A stretch of 64,000 bases of DNA from Jeotgalibaca porci (GCF_011299095.1 NZ_CP049889.1:947501-1011500); one strand, 5' to 3'. Positions 19,274 to 28,722 are shown, numbered from the stretch's first letter. A program made the numbers and translations. Notes: generated by a model from the letters alone, not told the origin.

Positions 19274-20615
19274 GCAGCAACCCTCCCTTTCTGGCTTCAT
19301 TGTTCATAGAAATGATTTGTCGGACTGCTCGCTTCGCGGCGCGTGTCTGCCCATAATGACCGTACCAAACCAATCCCGTTGGAAAATCCTTATGCCGCCC
19401 TGCTCTTCCTGCTATTTGAACCAAAGAAGATTCGGTAAAAACGCGGTCCTCCGTTCCAATAACAAAAACATCTATATCGCGAAACGTAACCCCACGTTCC
19501 AAAATTGTTGTGGTTATCAGGAACCGATATTGCTCCTGTCGCATCGCTTTTACTTTTTCGACCCGTTTCGGATCTTCAGCTGATACAGAGGTAAATGAAA
19601 GTTCTGGATAAAGCAGATGCAACCAATTTTCCAACTCTTTCATCAAACCAATATGTGGCATGAATAATAGAAACCGGCGTTCTGATTGAATCAATTGATG
19701 GATGTACTTCATTAGTAGGGAGCGGCGGTTTTTCTTTTGGATACTCTTACGCCAATCCCCCAGCCACTTGCACGTCACTTCCGGCAGCGGATAACGATGA
19801 TAACGTGCGGGCAGAATTGTCGCCACCAGTTTGGCTTGTTTCACTCGCTTTTGCATTTCTCGTGGAGGCGTTGCAGTTAAATAGAGCAAGGCGCCGTTCG
19901 GTTTACGCGCTTTTTCCGCACCAAAATTCAGAGTTTTATCATTATGGAATGGGAAGGAATCTACTTCATCAATAATCAATAAATCAAAGGCGGCCTTAAA
20001 TCTAAGAAGCTGATGGGTGGTCGCAATAGTCAGCTGTGTGTAACAATACGCGTCTTCCATTCCGCCGAATAATAATGCGAGAGGGATGCCGCTAAAAGCC
20101 GCTTCCAACCTCGGTGCCAATTCCAAACACACATCAATACGCGGCGATGCAATACAAATCCTCCCTTTCGCTTGTAAACAATCGGAAATCCCTTGAAAAA
20201 TCATTTCGGTCTTTCCTGAACCGGCAACGGCCCAAATCAAACGCTCGCCCCTTTCAGCCCAAGTAGTGGCAATCGCGTCGGACGCCCGTTTTTGCTCAGT
20301 CGATAATTCCCCCTCCCACGTTAAAGGCGCATGAGTTAGTTGGGGAAATTCATTTATTTCCGGCAATGAATAAAGGAGCGTACATTTTTTTAGCTTCCCC
20401 ATATTCAAACACGCTGCACAAAAGAAACAATCGTCTCCGCAATCACATGGACCTTTTATAAGCTGTTCGCTATTTCCACATCGTTGGCAGCGCCATTTCC
20501 CATTCTCCATATTGAAAGCCGGGCATTTCTGACTAACTTCTAGGATGGTGGGATCTCCTTCCCATTCTGCACTACTAATTTCTCTTCCGTACAAATTTTT
20601 ATCCACTCGCTTCAC
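19251..20615 (-). CDS. comFA: Competence DNA helicase ComFA
   Basis: This 454-residue superfamily 2 ATPase has an N-terminal four-Cys zinc finger (CQRCG ... CDCGDDCFFCAAC), Walker A AVAGSGKTEM, DEVD box LLIIDEVDSF, motif III LTATPP, and the C-terminal helicase motifs TTILERGVTF and QIAGRAGRH. It is the cytoplasmic motor thought to pull single-stranded DNA through ComEC. The intact comFA-comFC pair implies natural transformability or a recent ancestor with it. Codons are ordinary. Confidence 0.95.
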   Translation of the reverse strand: MKRVDKNLYGREISSAEWEGDPTILEVSQKCPAFNMENGKWRCQRCGNSEQLIKGPCDCGDDCFFCAACLNMGKLKKCTLLYSLPEINEFPQLTHAPLTWEGELSTEQKRASDAIATTWAERGERLIWAVAGSGKTEMIFQGISDCLQAKGRICIASPRIDVCLELAPRLEAAFSGIPLALLFGGMEDAYCYTQLTIATTHQLLRFKAAFDLLIIDEVDSFPFHNDKTLNFGAEKARKPNGALLYLTATPPREMQKRVKQAKLVATILPARYHRYPLPEVTCKWLGDWRKSIQKKNRRSLLMKYIHQLIQSERRFLLFMPHIGLMKELENWLHLLYPELSFTSVSAEDPKRVEKVKAMRQEQYRFLITTTILERGVTFRDIDVFVIGTEDRVFTESSLVQIAGRAGRHKDFPTGLVWYGHYGQTRAAKRAVRQIISMNNEARKGGLLHAKLSDV

Positions 20616-20791
20616 TCCCTTTACTTATATATAAGCAAAAAAAGGTGAAAAGCTTTTTTTTGGAGCGGAAATAGTTAAATAAATGTGTGTCGTGTCCAAA
20701 AAGTGTTCACTTAATTCGAGGGAGTATGCATCCGTTGGATGGGTTCTTCCTTTTTTGTCGTGACCATTTTTTAAGTTATCCGAGATGAGAC
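20616..20791. other. Non-coding start of the comFA-degV intergenic region
   Basis: Upstream of comFA the sequence changes from AT-rich to mixed composition with no credible gene. GTGTCCAAAAAGTGTTCACT near 20692 resembles an insertion-sequence remnant but has no partner. The repeats that follow are listed separately. Confidence 0.4.
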
Positions 20792-20852
20792 GGAAATGCC
20801 TTGCGGTCCCACGGCAGTACACAAGCAACCTCGCCGGCCGGAGGGCATTTCC
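20792..20852. repeat. GC-rich long inverted repeat
   Basis: GGAAATGCC (20792-20800) pairs with GGCATTTCC (20844-20852). The stem continues inward for about seven more positions with one mismatch (TTGCGGTC against GGCCGGAG). The loop is GC-rich, unlike the surrounding AT-rich DNA. It looks like a small palindromic element or a remnant of one. Confidence 0.7.
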
Positions 20853-20887
20853 TTCACCAACCCCGAATCACCAAGAAGAACCAAACT

Positions 20888-21035
20888 GGGGAATGAATCG
20901 GGCATCATTCCCCGGTTATGTCCCAAAGTGGGCAATGAATCGGACATCATTCCACAGTTATGTCCTAAAGTGGGCAATGAATCGGGCATCATTCCTCGGT
21001 TATGTCCTAAAGTGGGCAATGATATACCATTCATT
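20888..21035. repeat. 42-bp tandem array of hairpins
   Basis: Four registers spaced exactly 42 bp (20888, 20930, 20972, 21014) each hold an inverted repeat with an 8-nt loop. The first is perfect: GGGGAATGA(8)TCATTCCCC. The next two keep AATGA(8)TCATT within GGGCAATGA(8)TCATTCC. The fourth keeps AATGA(8)TCATT with a new loop. The linker GGTTATGTCC(T/C)AAAGTG is also conserved. The unit is a multiple of three, so open frames arise on both strands by chance. Confidence 0.9.
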
Positions 21036-21084
21036 ACTCACTTTACAAAAGACAATCACGCGAAAACAATGAATGACGTTCCCC

Positions 21085-21117
21085 CAGAAACTTATAAAAC
21101 CCTATACAACAAAAAAA
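21085..21117. repeat. Dispersed repeat, copy at degV 3' side
   Basis: CAGAAACTTATAAAACCCTA and following bases match the sequence at 35989-36020 at about 24 of 28 positions. In both places the repeat sits directly beyond the T-run of a minus-strand terminator (degV here, groEL there). Confidence 0.6.
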
Positions 21118-21140
21118 ACTGCCCAAAATGAAGGGGCAGT
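21111..21140 (-). terminator. Terminator of murE-degV
   Basis: Hairpin CTGCCC(8)GGGCAG with TTTTTTTT on the minus strand, 20 bases after the degV stop. Confidence 0.9.
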
Positions 21141-21159
21141 CGAAAAATAGCAGTCTCAT

Positions 21160-22014
21160 TTATTTAGTTGTATCTTCAGTCCAAGTAATACCTAATGCGC
21201 CTTCGCCTAAATGCGTTCCGATAACGGCGCCGAAATAACTCATTTCACAGCGAACATCAGGATGGCGGCTTTCAATTTGTTGTATCAACTCGCGGGCACT
21301 TTCTTCGCGGTTGGCATGAATAACTGTAGCTACCAAAGGATAGTCCACTGTTTCCTTCTCTTTAGCAAGTAAATCTAGAATCGCTTGTAACGCTTTCTTC
21401 TTTGTCCGTATTATTTCGTAGACAGTTATTTTCTTATCTTCAAAATGCAAAATAGGTTTGATTTTTAACATAGAGCCCATTAATGCAGCACCGCTTGATA
21501 GACGTCCGCCTTTTTGCAAATTAGTTAAATCATCCACCATAAAATAAGCAGACGTACGAGATTTCAATTGTTCAACCTGCGCAACAATTTCTTCCGCATC
21601 CAATCCCAACTTCGCTAAACGTGCAGCTTCCAATACCATCCGCGCTTGCGGATAGCAACTAATTTCTGAGTCGATTGGATAAATTTTACAATCTGGAAAA
21701 TCATCAACCAACGTGCTAGTCGTTTGGAAAGAACCACTGATACCGGAAGAAAGATGAATTGAAATAATCGCATCATACTCTTTTTCTAACTTTTGAAACA
21801 GCTCATAAACTTCTCCTACGGCCGGTTGGGAACTTGAAGGAAATGTACGCATCTCACTTAATTTCTCGTAAAATTCAGTTGCAGAGAGATCGATATCTTC
21901 ACGATATGATTTGCCATCGATATTCACAATCAATGGGAGCATATATATATTGTTTGCATCCAAAATTTCTTTGGGTATATATGCTGTACTGTCGGTAACG
22001 ATTGCCGTTTTCAT
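21160..22014 (-). CDS. DegV family fatty-acid-binding protein
   Basis: The 284-residue DegV/EDD-fold protein has the family start MKTAIVTDSTAYIP, the lipid-binding SSGISGSFQTT loop and FMVDDLTNLQKGGRLS. Members bind a fatty acid and some (FakB) hand exogenous fatty acids to the kinase FakA for phospholipid synthesis; whether this one is a FakB cannot be told. ATG 22014 has GAAAGGAAAGG upstream and lies 13 bases after the MurE-like gene's stop, so they form an operon. A second DegV is at 52213-53073. Confidence 0.9.
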   Translation of the reverse strand: MKTAIVTDSTAYIPKEILDANNIYMLPLIVNIDGKSYREDIDLSATEFYEKLSEMRTFPSSSQPAVGEVYELFQKLEKEYDAIISIHLSSGISGSFQTTSTLVDDFPDCKIYPIDSEISCYPQARMVLEAARLAKLGLDAEEIVAQVEQLKSRTSAYFMVDDLTNLQKGGRLSSGAALMGSMLKIKPILHFEDKKITVYEIIRTKKKALQAILDLLAKEKETVDYPLVATVIHANREESARELIQQIESRHPDVRCEMSYFGAVIGTHLGEGALGITWTEDTTK

Positions 22015-22027
22015 AAACCTTTCCTTT

Positions 22028-23512
22028 CTAATTCTGTAATAGCGCACGTCGGTTCATACCATTTACGGCCGCCTCTTTATCTGTAAAGTGATAAATCCAT
22101 CCATTTGAATCATAGTAACGGGTATCATTACCTCGGCCCATCATCAATACAATATCTCCGGGTTCAGCCATTTCGATGGCTTTATAGATAGCCTCCACAC
22201 GATTTTCGTAATACGCATAGTTCGTCGCGCCTTCAGGAATGCCTGGCTTCATCATTTCCCAAATTTCCGCTTGGTCTTCTCCCATCGCTTCATCCGCCGT
22301 CAAAAAAGCAAAATCCGCTTGTTCAATCCCTATTTTGGTCATAATCGGACGTTTTTCAAATTCACGCTTGCCGGTACAACCAAAAACAGCAATGACTTTT
22401 CCTTTAGCGATGTTTTTTACGGTAGCCAGTACCTTCTCCATCGCATCGGGAGAATGCGCATAATCTACATACAGACTGATATCGTCTGCTTTAGCTGCCA
22501 ACTCCATCCGGCCAGACACGCCCAATAAAGATGGAATCGTCGCGACAATCTCTGTCAAAGAATAACCCAGTGCAAATACGGAAGCCATACCCGCCAACAA
22601 GTTGGAAACATTATATTCGCCAACGAGATTGGAATGCACAGCATACGTTTCATTTAAATAAACCAGGTCAAAGGTAGTGTGTGATTCAAAATAGTGAATA
22701 TTAGTAGCGAAAAAGTCGCTCTCTGAATCCAAAATACTATACGACAAAACTTCGCCTACTGTCGCTTCACGGTAGTCTTCGAACGTTTCATCATCTTTAT
22801 TCAAAACAGCAACTTTCGCTGTCTTGTAGCTGTTACCCATTTGAGAGAACAGCAATTTCTTAGCAGCTTGATAAGCTTCCATTGTATGGTGAAGTTCCAT
22901 ATGCTCATGCGTCAAATTCGTCATGACAGCAACATCGAAGTCCACTCCCCACACGCGGCCTTTTACCAACGCTTGAGAAGAAACTTCCATTGCGCATACC
23001 GCAACATTTTCATCGTCCATCTCTTTAAATACACGTTGAAGCGTAATACTGTCCGGCGTTGTATTAATGGTTGGAATGAAGGTATCATTCACTTTAATCC
23101 CCACTGTTCCAATCACACCGGAGCCTAATTTTAGACCCTTAAGGATGGCCTCAATAATATACGTTGTTGTTGTTTTACCGTTTGTTCCGGTAATACCAAT
23201 CATTTTCAATTTGTCACTTGGATATCCGTAGAATGCGTTCGCCAACATTGCCATCGCCTTTGTTGTGTCATTTACATAAATGACAGGAACATTAATATCC
23301 AGCTGTTTGCGAGCAACTACAGCAATTGCGCCCTTTTCCACTGCTTGCGCAGCATAACCATGGCCGTCAAAATTCGCACCCTCAATACAAATAAACACAT
23401 CGCCAGATTCAACTTCGCGTGTATCCTGAGTGATCTTATTTATTTGCGCATCGGAAAAAGTACCTATCACATGCTTGAATTTAATATGATTGAATAACTG
23501 TTCTAAATTCAA
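22028..23512 (-). CDS. MurE-like Mur ligase (UDP-MurNAc-dipeptide-amino acid ligase family)
   Basis: The 494-residue protein has the three Mur ligase domains: an N-terminal UDP-binding domain, the central ATPase with GITGTNGKTTT (near 115) and AMEVSSQALVKGRV, and the C-terminal domain FGCTGKREFEKRP. MurE adds the third residue of the peptidoglycan stem peptide. The amino-acid-selecting motif is unusual. Where MurE has DNPR (diaminopimelate) or DNPA-like (lysine) this protein reads LTADEAMGEDQAEI, and the usual GKGHE is GRGNDTRYY. It may be a paralogue with another substrate. The start is TTG 23512 with AGAGGTG upstream; the longer frame from 23560 has no ribosome site. Confidence 0.8.
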   Translation of the reverse strand: MNLEQLFNHIKFKHVIGTFSDAQINKITQDTREVESGDVFICIEGANFDGHGYAAQAVEKGAIAVVARKQLDINVPVIYVNDTTKAMAMLANAFYGYPSDKLKMIGITGTNGKTTTTYIIEAILKGLKLGSGVIGTVGIKVNDTFIPTINTTPDSITLQRVFKEMDDENVAVCAMEVSSQALVKGRVWGVDFDVAVMTNLTHEHMELHHTMEAYQAAKKLLFSQMGNSYKTAKVAVLNKDDETFEDYREATVGEVLSYSILDSESDFFATNIHYFESHTTFDLVYLNETYAVHSNLVGEYNVSNLLAGMASVFALGYSLTEIVATIPSLLGVSGRMELAAKADDISLYVDYAHSPDAMEKVLATVKNIAKGKVIAVFGCTGKREFEKRPIMTKIGIEQADFAFLTADEAMGEDQAEIWEMMKPGIPEGATNYAYYENRVEAIYKAIEMAEPGDIVLMMGRGNDTRYYDSNGWIYHFTDKEAAVNGMNRRALLQN

Positions 23513-23612
23513 GATAACACCTCTTCTACTACTTTTATCTTTTATTAACTCAAAAATCATTATACATGACAGAGTAATAATTAGTCACTTTTATCATGAA
23601 TGTTTTAGAATT

Positions 23613-23641
23613 TCTTAGGAACCTAAAAATTATGTTAGAAT
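23613..23641 (+). promoter_or_regulatory. Promoter of the YvyE-family gene
   Basis: An extended -10 TGTTAGAAT (TAGAAT at 23636-23641) precedes the gene; the -35 position (TCTTAG) is weak, as is common with extended -10 promoters. Confidence 0.45.
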
Positions 23642-23675
23642 GGATATGAAAATCATTCTGGGGGAGGATATCGGC

Positions 23676-24350
23676 TTGTTAAAATCCTATTATACCATTG
23701 CTGAAAATAGTGAGTACGAAATTGTAATCCGCGGTTCGCGTTTTATCTGTTCACTACAACGCGTAGAAAACGAAGAAGAGGCAAAAGCATTTATTCAAAC
23801 CATCAAAAAAGAACATTGGAAAGCAACACATAACTGTTCGGCTTATCTCATTGGTGATCGTGATGAAATTCAAAGAGCTCATGATGATGGCGAACCATCC
23901 GGAACAGCCGGTGTTCCGATGTTGGAAGTATTAAAGAAAAATGAACTGAAATATGTTGTTGCTGTTGTGACGCGTTATTTTGGCGGAACAAAGTTAGGCG
24001 CAGGCGGCTTAATTCGCGCATACAGTAAATCTGTTTCATCAACTTTGAAAGAAATCGGCATTGTGGAACGCGCGATGCAGATCCCTGTGAAATGTACGGT
24101 GAGCTATTCTGCTTCTGGAAAATTAGAAAATAATCTGATTCAATCACCCTACAGCGTTATCGATACACTCTATACAGATCAAGTAACGTTTATCATTGGT
24201 ATCCCTGCTGATAATGTCGAAACCTTTCAATCAGACATGATTGATTTTATGAATGGGAACATTCAATTTGAAACGGGTGAGGCTCAATACGTTGAACGCC
24301 GATTAGCAGATATTGCAGAAGAGGATTGGGAAGACAGCGATGATGGTTAA
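23676..24350 (+). CDS. yvyE: YigZ/YvyE (IMPACT) family protein
   Basis: The 224-residue protein belongs to UPF0029/IMPACT. The signature is DDGEPSGTAGVPMLEVL followed by VAVVTRYFGGTKLGAGGLIRAY in the N-terminal domain; the C-terminal half is the EF-G-like DUF1949 domain. Family members bind ribosomes or translation factors, but their function is not settled. The start is TTG at 23676, placed by GGGGGAGG 8 bases before it; ATG codons at 23640 and 23646 lie upstream of this site and inside the -10 region. Confidence 0.88.
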   Translation: MLKSYYTIAENSEYEIVIRGSRFICSLQRVENEEEAKAFIQTIKKEHWKATHNCSAYLIGDRDEIQRAHDDGEPSGTAGVPMLEVLKKNELKYVVAVVTRYFGGTKLGAGGLIRAYSKSVSSTLKEIGIVERAMQIPVKCTVSYSASGKLENNLIQSPYSVIDTLYTDQVTFIIGIPADNVETFQSDMIDFMNGNIQFETGEAQYVERRLADIAEEDWEDSDDG

Positions 24351-24370
24351 TTCGGTTAATTTAAGCAAAT

Positions 24371-24415
24371 AGACGTAAAAAAGGAATGGAGATTTCTTCA
24401 AACCTTTTTACGTCT
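24371..24415. terminator. Bidirectional terminator between convergent genes
   Basis: AGACGTAAAAA(A)GG and CCTTTTTACGTCT form a long stem between the + strand YvyE-family gene and the - strand LtaS-like gene; its 3' side overlaps the latter's stop codon. Confidence 0.65.
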
Positions 24416-26255
24416 ATTTCACTTCAAAAAAGCCACTTTCTTCTAACTGCTGTGAGCCTGTAGTTGTATCATACATGACTCGGTCGTAATCTTTCAACAC
24501 TGCTCGTGCACTTTCCGGTAATTCTTCACGTGTTCGGACAGTACTGCCATCAGGCAAATAATACATCCCTTTCTCGAAAGCTGGCAGTTCTTCCCGCATC
24601 GTCATCAACAATGCTTCAAAAGGTGTCACTTTTGTATCTAAAGTTTCCCAAAGTTCCGGCATAAAGTAAATGGGGCTGACGATATCCCATTTATTGTCAG
24701 CATACGTCTGATTCCCAAACACCATCACCGGAGTGCGACTCAATAAATCGCCACTATCACGCTTCAACGCCTCACCAAAAACGTTTGGCCAGTGATCACC
24801 CCAGAAGACAACAGCTACAGGTTCGTCCCAAGCTTCAATGGCCGTCACTAATTCTGTCATTGCCCGGTCACTTTCCATCAAATCACGGTGATAGTGATTA
24901 ATGTCTTTGTTTACAAAACCTGTTTCTTGGAAAGATGGAACCTCCATATATTTCCCATTAAACGGCGTGTGATTTTGCATCGTAACCAGATGAGCGAAAT
25001 CATACCCCTCACTTTTCTTCATGTGTTCAAGAATTTCTTGATAGGCAGAGGCATCTGAAATATAAGGGTTGTTGTCAACTTTATCTTGATATGTCATGGT
25101 TTCATCATAATAAAAGTGGTCAAACCCTAAAATGTGATAATTGTCCCGCCTTTTATACATAGATGTATTAAAGGGATGCGTTGCAAAAGTAGTATGACCT
25201 TCCTCATTCATGCGTGACACGATGGAAGGGAAGTCCGTCATCTTTGGCAAAAATTGCGTAAACGGCGTAGAAATATTTACTGCAAAAGGCTCCATCGAAA
25301 AGCCTGTTAATGCTTCAAACTCAATATTCGCTGTCCCGCCGCCATATCCTTGTGATAGCATCGTCCCGCTTCGTACACGTTGAGCCAGATTCCGTGTAAA
25401 TGGAATCGGGTCGTAAGATGCATCGGCTCTTTCCAGTACCAAGGGATCCGCAAAACTTTCATTCATAATGTAAATAACATTAGATGCGATTTGTTCGTTT
25501 TTCCGTTGGGTATTTATTTCATTCGCTTGTGCAGCATATTTCGAAAATAAAGCAGTTAATGTTGCTTCATTGAGACCATCTGGCTTAACCATGGGTGCGG
25601 ACGGTAAATTATACAAAAAGCCTGCAACGAAACCAGTATTATAGTAATTCATTTTCTGGCTATAGGGAATCCATTTAGCCGTCCGGTCATAAGCCCGCTT
25701 AACGAGATTGCCTGGTTCTTGAAATTGACTGGTGTAGAATAAACCCAGACTTGTAAAAGTAAATAATAAGAGACGGACAAGTAGAGGCAACTTGACGGAG
25801 TTCCTTTTAAATAATCGGATTAACACTATTATAATCGCGATTAATGCCCCTAAGATAACGACTATCGCCACCGGAGAAATCATTTTCAGAAGGAAATCTA
25901 TTTCCAAAGCCATCTTAAAATCAGCGGGATAAAGCGGTTCTTCCCTTTGATTCATTTTTTCATAGGTCAAGTATCCCATTACCATGGAACTACTCACTAT
26001 CAGCAAGTTCACTACTTTCGCATTGTTGATTACCGCCCATAACCACAGAGCCACCAACATTAAAATGCCCCAACTGATAATAAACTTCTCCGTATGCCAT
26101 AAAAACGTAAAATTAATAACTAAGCCAATATTCAACTTATTTTGAAACCACTGTAAAATAAGTTGAATGATAAAAGTCGACAAAAGAAACGAAAGCAATT
26201 GCTTAAATAAGGGGTCACTAAAAAAGAGTGACGACCGTTTATTCACATTTCGCAT
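24414..26255 (-). CDS. LTA synthase family phosphoglycerol transferase
   Basis: The 613-residue protein has about five N-terminal transmembrane helices (to about residue 175) and an extracellular sulfatase-fold domain. Catalytic motifs: NVIYIMNESFADP (metal-binding Glu), GYGGGTANIEFEALTG (nucleophile Thr), FATHPFNTSMYKR and VVFWGDHWPNVFG (metal-binding Asp-His). LtaS-type enzymes transfer glycerol-phosphate from phosphatidylglycerol to lipoteichoic acid; related enzymes decorate other glycans, so the polymer made here is uncertain. The start ATG 26255 follows a GGTGAT site. It lies behind nadE with no terminator between. Confidence 0.88.
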   Translation of the reverse strand: MRNVNKRSSLFFSDPLFKQLLSFLLSTFIIQLILQWFQNKLNIGLVINFTFLWHTEKFIISWGILMLVALWLWAVINNAKVVNLLIVSSSMVMGYLTYEKMNQREEPLYPADFKMALEIDFLLKMISPVAIVVILGALIAIIIVLIRLFKRNSVKLPLLVRLLLFTFTSLGLFYTSQFQEPGNLVKRAYDRTAKWIPYSQKMNYYNTGFVAGFLYNLPSAPMVKPDGLNEATLTALFSKYAAQANEINTQRKNEQIASNVIYIMNESFADPLVLERADASYDPIPFTRNLAQRVRSGTMLSQGYGGGTANIEFEALTGFSMEPFAVNISTPFTQFLPKMTDFPSIVSRMNEEGHTTFATHPFNTSMYKRRDNYHILGFDHFYYDETMTYQDKVDNNPYISDASAYQEILEHMKKSEGYDFAHLVTMQNHTPFNGKYMEVPSFQETGFVNKDINHYHRDLMESDRAMTELVTAIEAWDEPVAVVFWGDHWPNVFGEALKRDSGDLLSRTPVMVFGNQTYADNKWDIVSPIYFMPELWETLDTKVTPFEALLMTMREELPAFEKGMYYLPDGSTVRTREELPESARAVLKDYDRVMYDTTTGSQQLEESGFFEVK

Positions 26256-26280
26256 CAACGTATCACCACTCTTCTATTTA

Positions 26281-27111
26281 TTATTTTTTCCAGAAATCAT
26301 CGAATAGCGTGATAGGTAACTCTCTCTTGTGGCGGGTCTTCGTATACCAACTCTCAATTTTTTCCGCATCAGCTTCAGCAATCGCTCTACCTTCTAAGTA
26401 ATCATCGATTGCTTCATACGAAACGCCTAAAGCCACTTCGTCTGGCAGTGCCGGGCGGTCATCTTCTAAATCTGCAGTTGGTACTTTTGTATATAAATGC
26501 TCCGGGCAATTTAATGCAGCCAACATCGCCTTCCCTTGGCGTTTATTTAATCGCCATAAAGGAATTAAATCAGCAGCACCGTCACCAAATTTTGTAAAGA
26601 ATCCTGTGACTGATTCAGCCGCATGGTCCGTCCCTAATACAGCGCCGGCATTATCACCCGCAATTGTATATTGAACAATCATCCGTTGACGTGCTTTAAT
26701 ATTCCCTTTGTTAAAATCGGAAACATTCTGGCCATTTTCTGCCATTGCATCTTCAATCGCATCGGTAGCTGCTTTAATATTAACTGACAACACTTTATCA
26801 GCAGCAATAAAAGTAAGAGCATCTTCTACGTCTTTCGCATCGCCTTGGATACCGTAGGGAATTTTAACAGCGATAAATTGGTAATCCTCTCGGCCCGTTT
26901 CCGCGCGCAACTCCGTCATTGCCATTTGTGCCAACTTACCCGCTAATGTAGAGTCTTGTCCGCCACTAATTCCTAAAACATATGCCTTTAAGAATGGATG
27001 TGCGAGCATATATTCTTTTAAGAACATAATGGTATGACGAATTTCTTCTTGTGGATCAATTTCTGGCTTTACACATAACGCGTTTATAATCTCTTTTTGT
27101 AATGTACGCAT
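26281..27111 (-). CDS. nadE: Ammonia-dependent NAD(+) synthetase
   Basis: The 276-residue NH3-type NadE amidates deamido-NAD to NAD. It has the PP-loop [16 protein letters not shown] near residue 45, [19 protein letters not shown] (deamido-NAD and ATP contacts) and the C-terminal [10 protein letters not shown]. It lacks the glutaminase domain of the long form. It is 19 bases behind pncB, so nicotinate salvage and the final NAD step are co-expressed. ATG 27111 has AGAGGTG upstream; GTG 27120 is too close to that site. Confidence 0.96.
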   Translation of the reverse strand: MRTLQKEIINALCVKPEIDPQEEIRHTIMFLKEYMLAHPFLKAYVLGISGGQDSTLAGKLAQMAMTELRAETGREDYQFIAVKIPYGIQGDAKDVEDALTFIAADKVLSVNIKAATDAIEDAMAENGQNVSDFNKGNIKARQRMIVQYTIAGDNAGAVLGTDHAAESVTGFFTKFGDGAADLIPLWRLNKRQGKAMLAALNCPEHLYTKVPTADLEDDRPALPDEVALGVSYEAIDDYLEGRAIAEADAEKIESWYTKTRHKRELPITLFDDFWKK

Positions 27112-27130
27112 AAATCTCACCTCTAGACTA

Positions 27131-28603
27131 CTATAGTTTCGGAGCTTTTTTCTGAACGGTTTGTTTTAGCAGTTGAATCGTATTCATCTTATGATCCCAA
27201 GCCTTCTGTGATAAGTCCACAGGATAATCTTCAGGATTCAAAATACGAACATATTCATCCCACAATGCATTGCGGTGTTTCAATGAATATTCTTTTATTT
27301 CTTCTAATGTCGGCAACTCATATACGAGCTCGCCATCCACAAAAATGTCTTGCAAAATCGGACGGGCCGTAAAGTCGGTTACCGTTTTATTAATGTAAGT
27401 ATAAGTCGGGTGGAACATATAGAGTTCCTCTAATTGATCCGGACGTTCTTCCCATAGAGCCACGTAGTCCCCTTCTGATTTACCATCAGAATTACGCGTA
27501 ATGCGCCATACTTGTTTACGTCCTGGTGTCGAAACTTTTTCAGCATTGCTGGAAATTTTCAGTGTATCCACCATCACGCCTTCATCATTTTCAATACTTA
27601 CTAACTTGTAAACAGCACCCAATGCTGGTTGGTCAAAAGCCGTAATTAGTTTTGTACCGACTCCCCAAACATCAATTTTTGCTCCTTGCATTTTTAAGTT
27701 GAGAATCGTCATCTCATCTAAATCGCTGGATGCATAAATTTTTGCATTCGGGTATCCCGCTTCATCCAATTGTTGACGAATTTTCTTAGACTGATAAGCC
27801 ATATCCCCACTATCAATACGAACACCCAAGAAGTTAATCTTATCGCCCAACTCGTCTGCTACTTGAATAGCAGCCGGCACACCGGAACGAAGCGTGTCGT
27901 AGGTATCAATTAAGAATACACAGTCTTTATGCGATTTCGCATAGGCCATAAAGGCATCATAATCATTTCGATAAACTTGCACGAGTGAATGTGCATGCGT
28001 TCCTGCAATTGGCATGTTAAACATTTTACCGGCACGTACATTAGACGTTGCATCAAAACCGCCAATATAAGTCGCACGCGCACCCCAAATCGAAGCATCC
28101 ATTTCTTGTGCACGACGCGCCCCAAACTCCATCAACGTATCTCCCTCAGAAACATAGCTAATACGTGCTGCTTTAGTCGCAATCAATGTTTGAAAGTTAA
28201 TAATATTTAGAATAGCCGTTTCAATTAGCTGACATTGTGCGAGTGGTCCTTCTACTTGAATAATCGGCTCATTTGCAAATACCAATTCACCTTCTACAGC
28301 GGATCGTAGTGTTGCTTTAAATTCGAAGTTTTCTAAATACTCTAAAAACGCCTCTGGGTAGTCTAATACTTCACGTAAATAATCGATATCTGTCTTCGTG
28401 AAGCGTAGATTTTTCAAGTAATCGACAATACGCTCCAAGCCTGCGTAAACCGCATAGCCATTCTTAAAGGGGTACTTACGGAAATAACCTTCAAAAACAG
28501 CATGTTTATCCGCAATTCCTTGATCCCAATACGTTTTCATCATATTAATTTGATACAAATCCGTATGTAAAACTAAACTATCATCTTTATATTGTTCTTC
28601 CAA
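27131..28603 (-). CDS. pncB: Nicotinate phosphoribosyltransferase
   Basis: The 490-residue enzyme makes nicotinate mononucleotide from nicotinate, PRPP and ATP, the first salvage step to NAD. Family motifs include [14 protein letters not shown] at the N-terminus, [19 protein letters not shown] (active-site region), [18 protein letters not shown] and SSDLDE with GVGTKLI. Length is that of bacterial long PncB2-type enzymes. The start is TTG 28603, with GGAGGAG 8 bases upstream. An operator-like inverted repeat precedes it. Confidence 0.95.
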   Translation of the reverse strand: MEEQYKDDSLVLHTDLYQINMMKTYWDQGIADKHAVFEGYFRKYPFKNGYAVYAGLERIVDYLKNLRFTKTDIDYLREVLDYPEAFLEYLENFEFKATLRSAVEGELVFANEPIIQVEGPLAQCQLIETAILNIINFQTLIATKAARISYVSEGDTLMEFGARRAQEMDASIWGARATYIGGFDATSNVRAGKMFNMPIAGTHAHSLVQVYRNDYDAFMAYAKSHKDCVFLIDTYDTLRSGVPAAIQVADELGDKINFLGVRIDSGDMAYQSKKIRQQLDEAGYPNAKIYASSDLDEMTILNLKMQGAKIDVWGVGTKLITAFDQPALGAVYKLVSIENDEGVMVDTLKISSNAEKVSTPGRKQVWRITRNSDGKSEGDYVALWEERPDQLEELYMFHPTYTYINKTVTDFTARPILQDIFVDGELVYELPTLEEIKEYSLKHRNALWDEYVRILNPEDYPVDLSQKAWDHKMNTIQLLKQTVQKKAPKL

Positions 28604-28641
28604 CCAAACCACTCCTCCAAAACAAGGTCTCATTTTTCATT

Positions 28642-28683
28642 ATTATAGCGTAAATGTAGCGGTTTTTCCCTCATTTACATTTA
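28642..28683 (-). promoter_or_regulatory. pncB promoter with operator-like inverted repeat
   Basis: On the minus strand a -10 TATAAT (28642-28647) lies next to an inverted repeat TAAATGT (28651-28657) and ACATTTA (28677-28683) separated by 19 bp, spanning the -35 area; no consensus -35 is visible. A niacin-responsive repressor such as NiaR would be the natural candidate, but that is inference. Confidence 0.4.
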
Positions 28684-28689
28684 TCTTAT

Positions 28690-28722
28690 AAAAAAGAAGC
28701 TGTAATAACCTCACAGCTTCTT
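28690..28722 (-). terminator. Terminator after the glycosyltransferase gene
   Basis: Hairpin GAAGCTGTGA ... TACAGCTTC followed by TTTTTT on the minus strand, 12 bases past the stop of the family 2 glycosyltransferase. Confidence 0.9.

Noticed and set aside
20771-21034. 87-codon minus-strand frame with a repeated 14-residue unit (SLPTLGHNRGMMPD)
   Set aside because: The repeat in the protein is a by-product of a 42-bp DNA repeat (divisible by three). Frames are open on both strands, there is no ribosome site, and the hairpin structure explains the DNA better.
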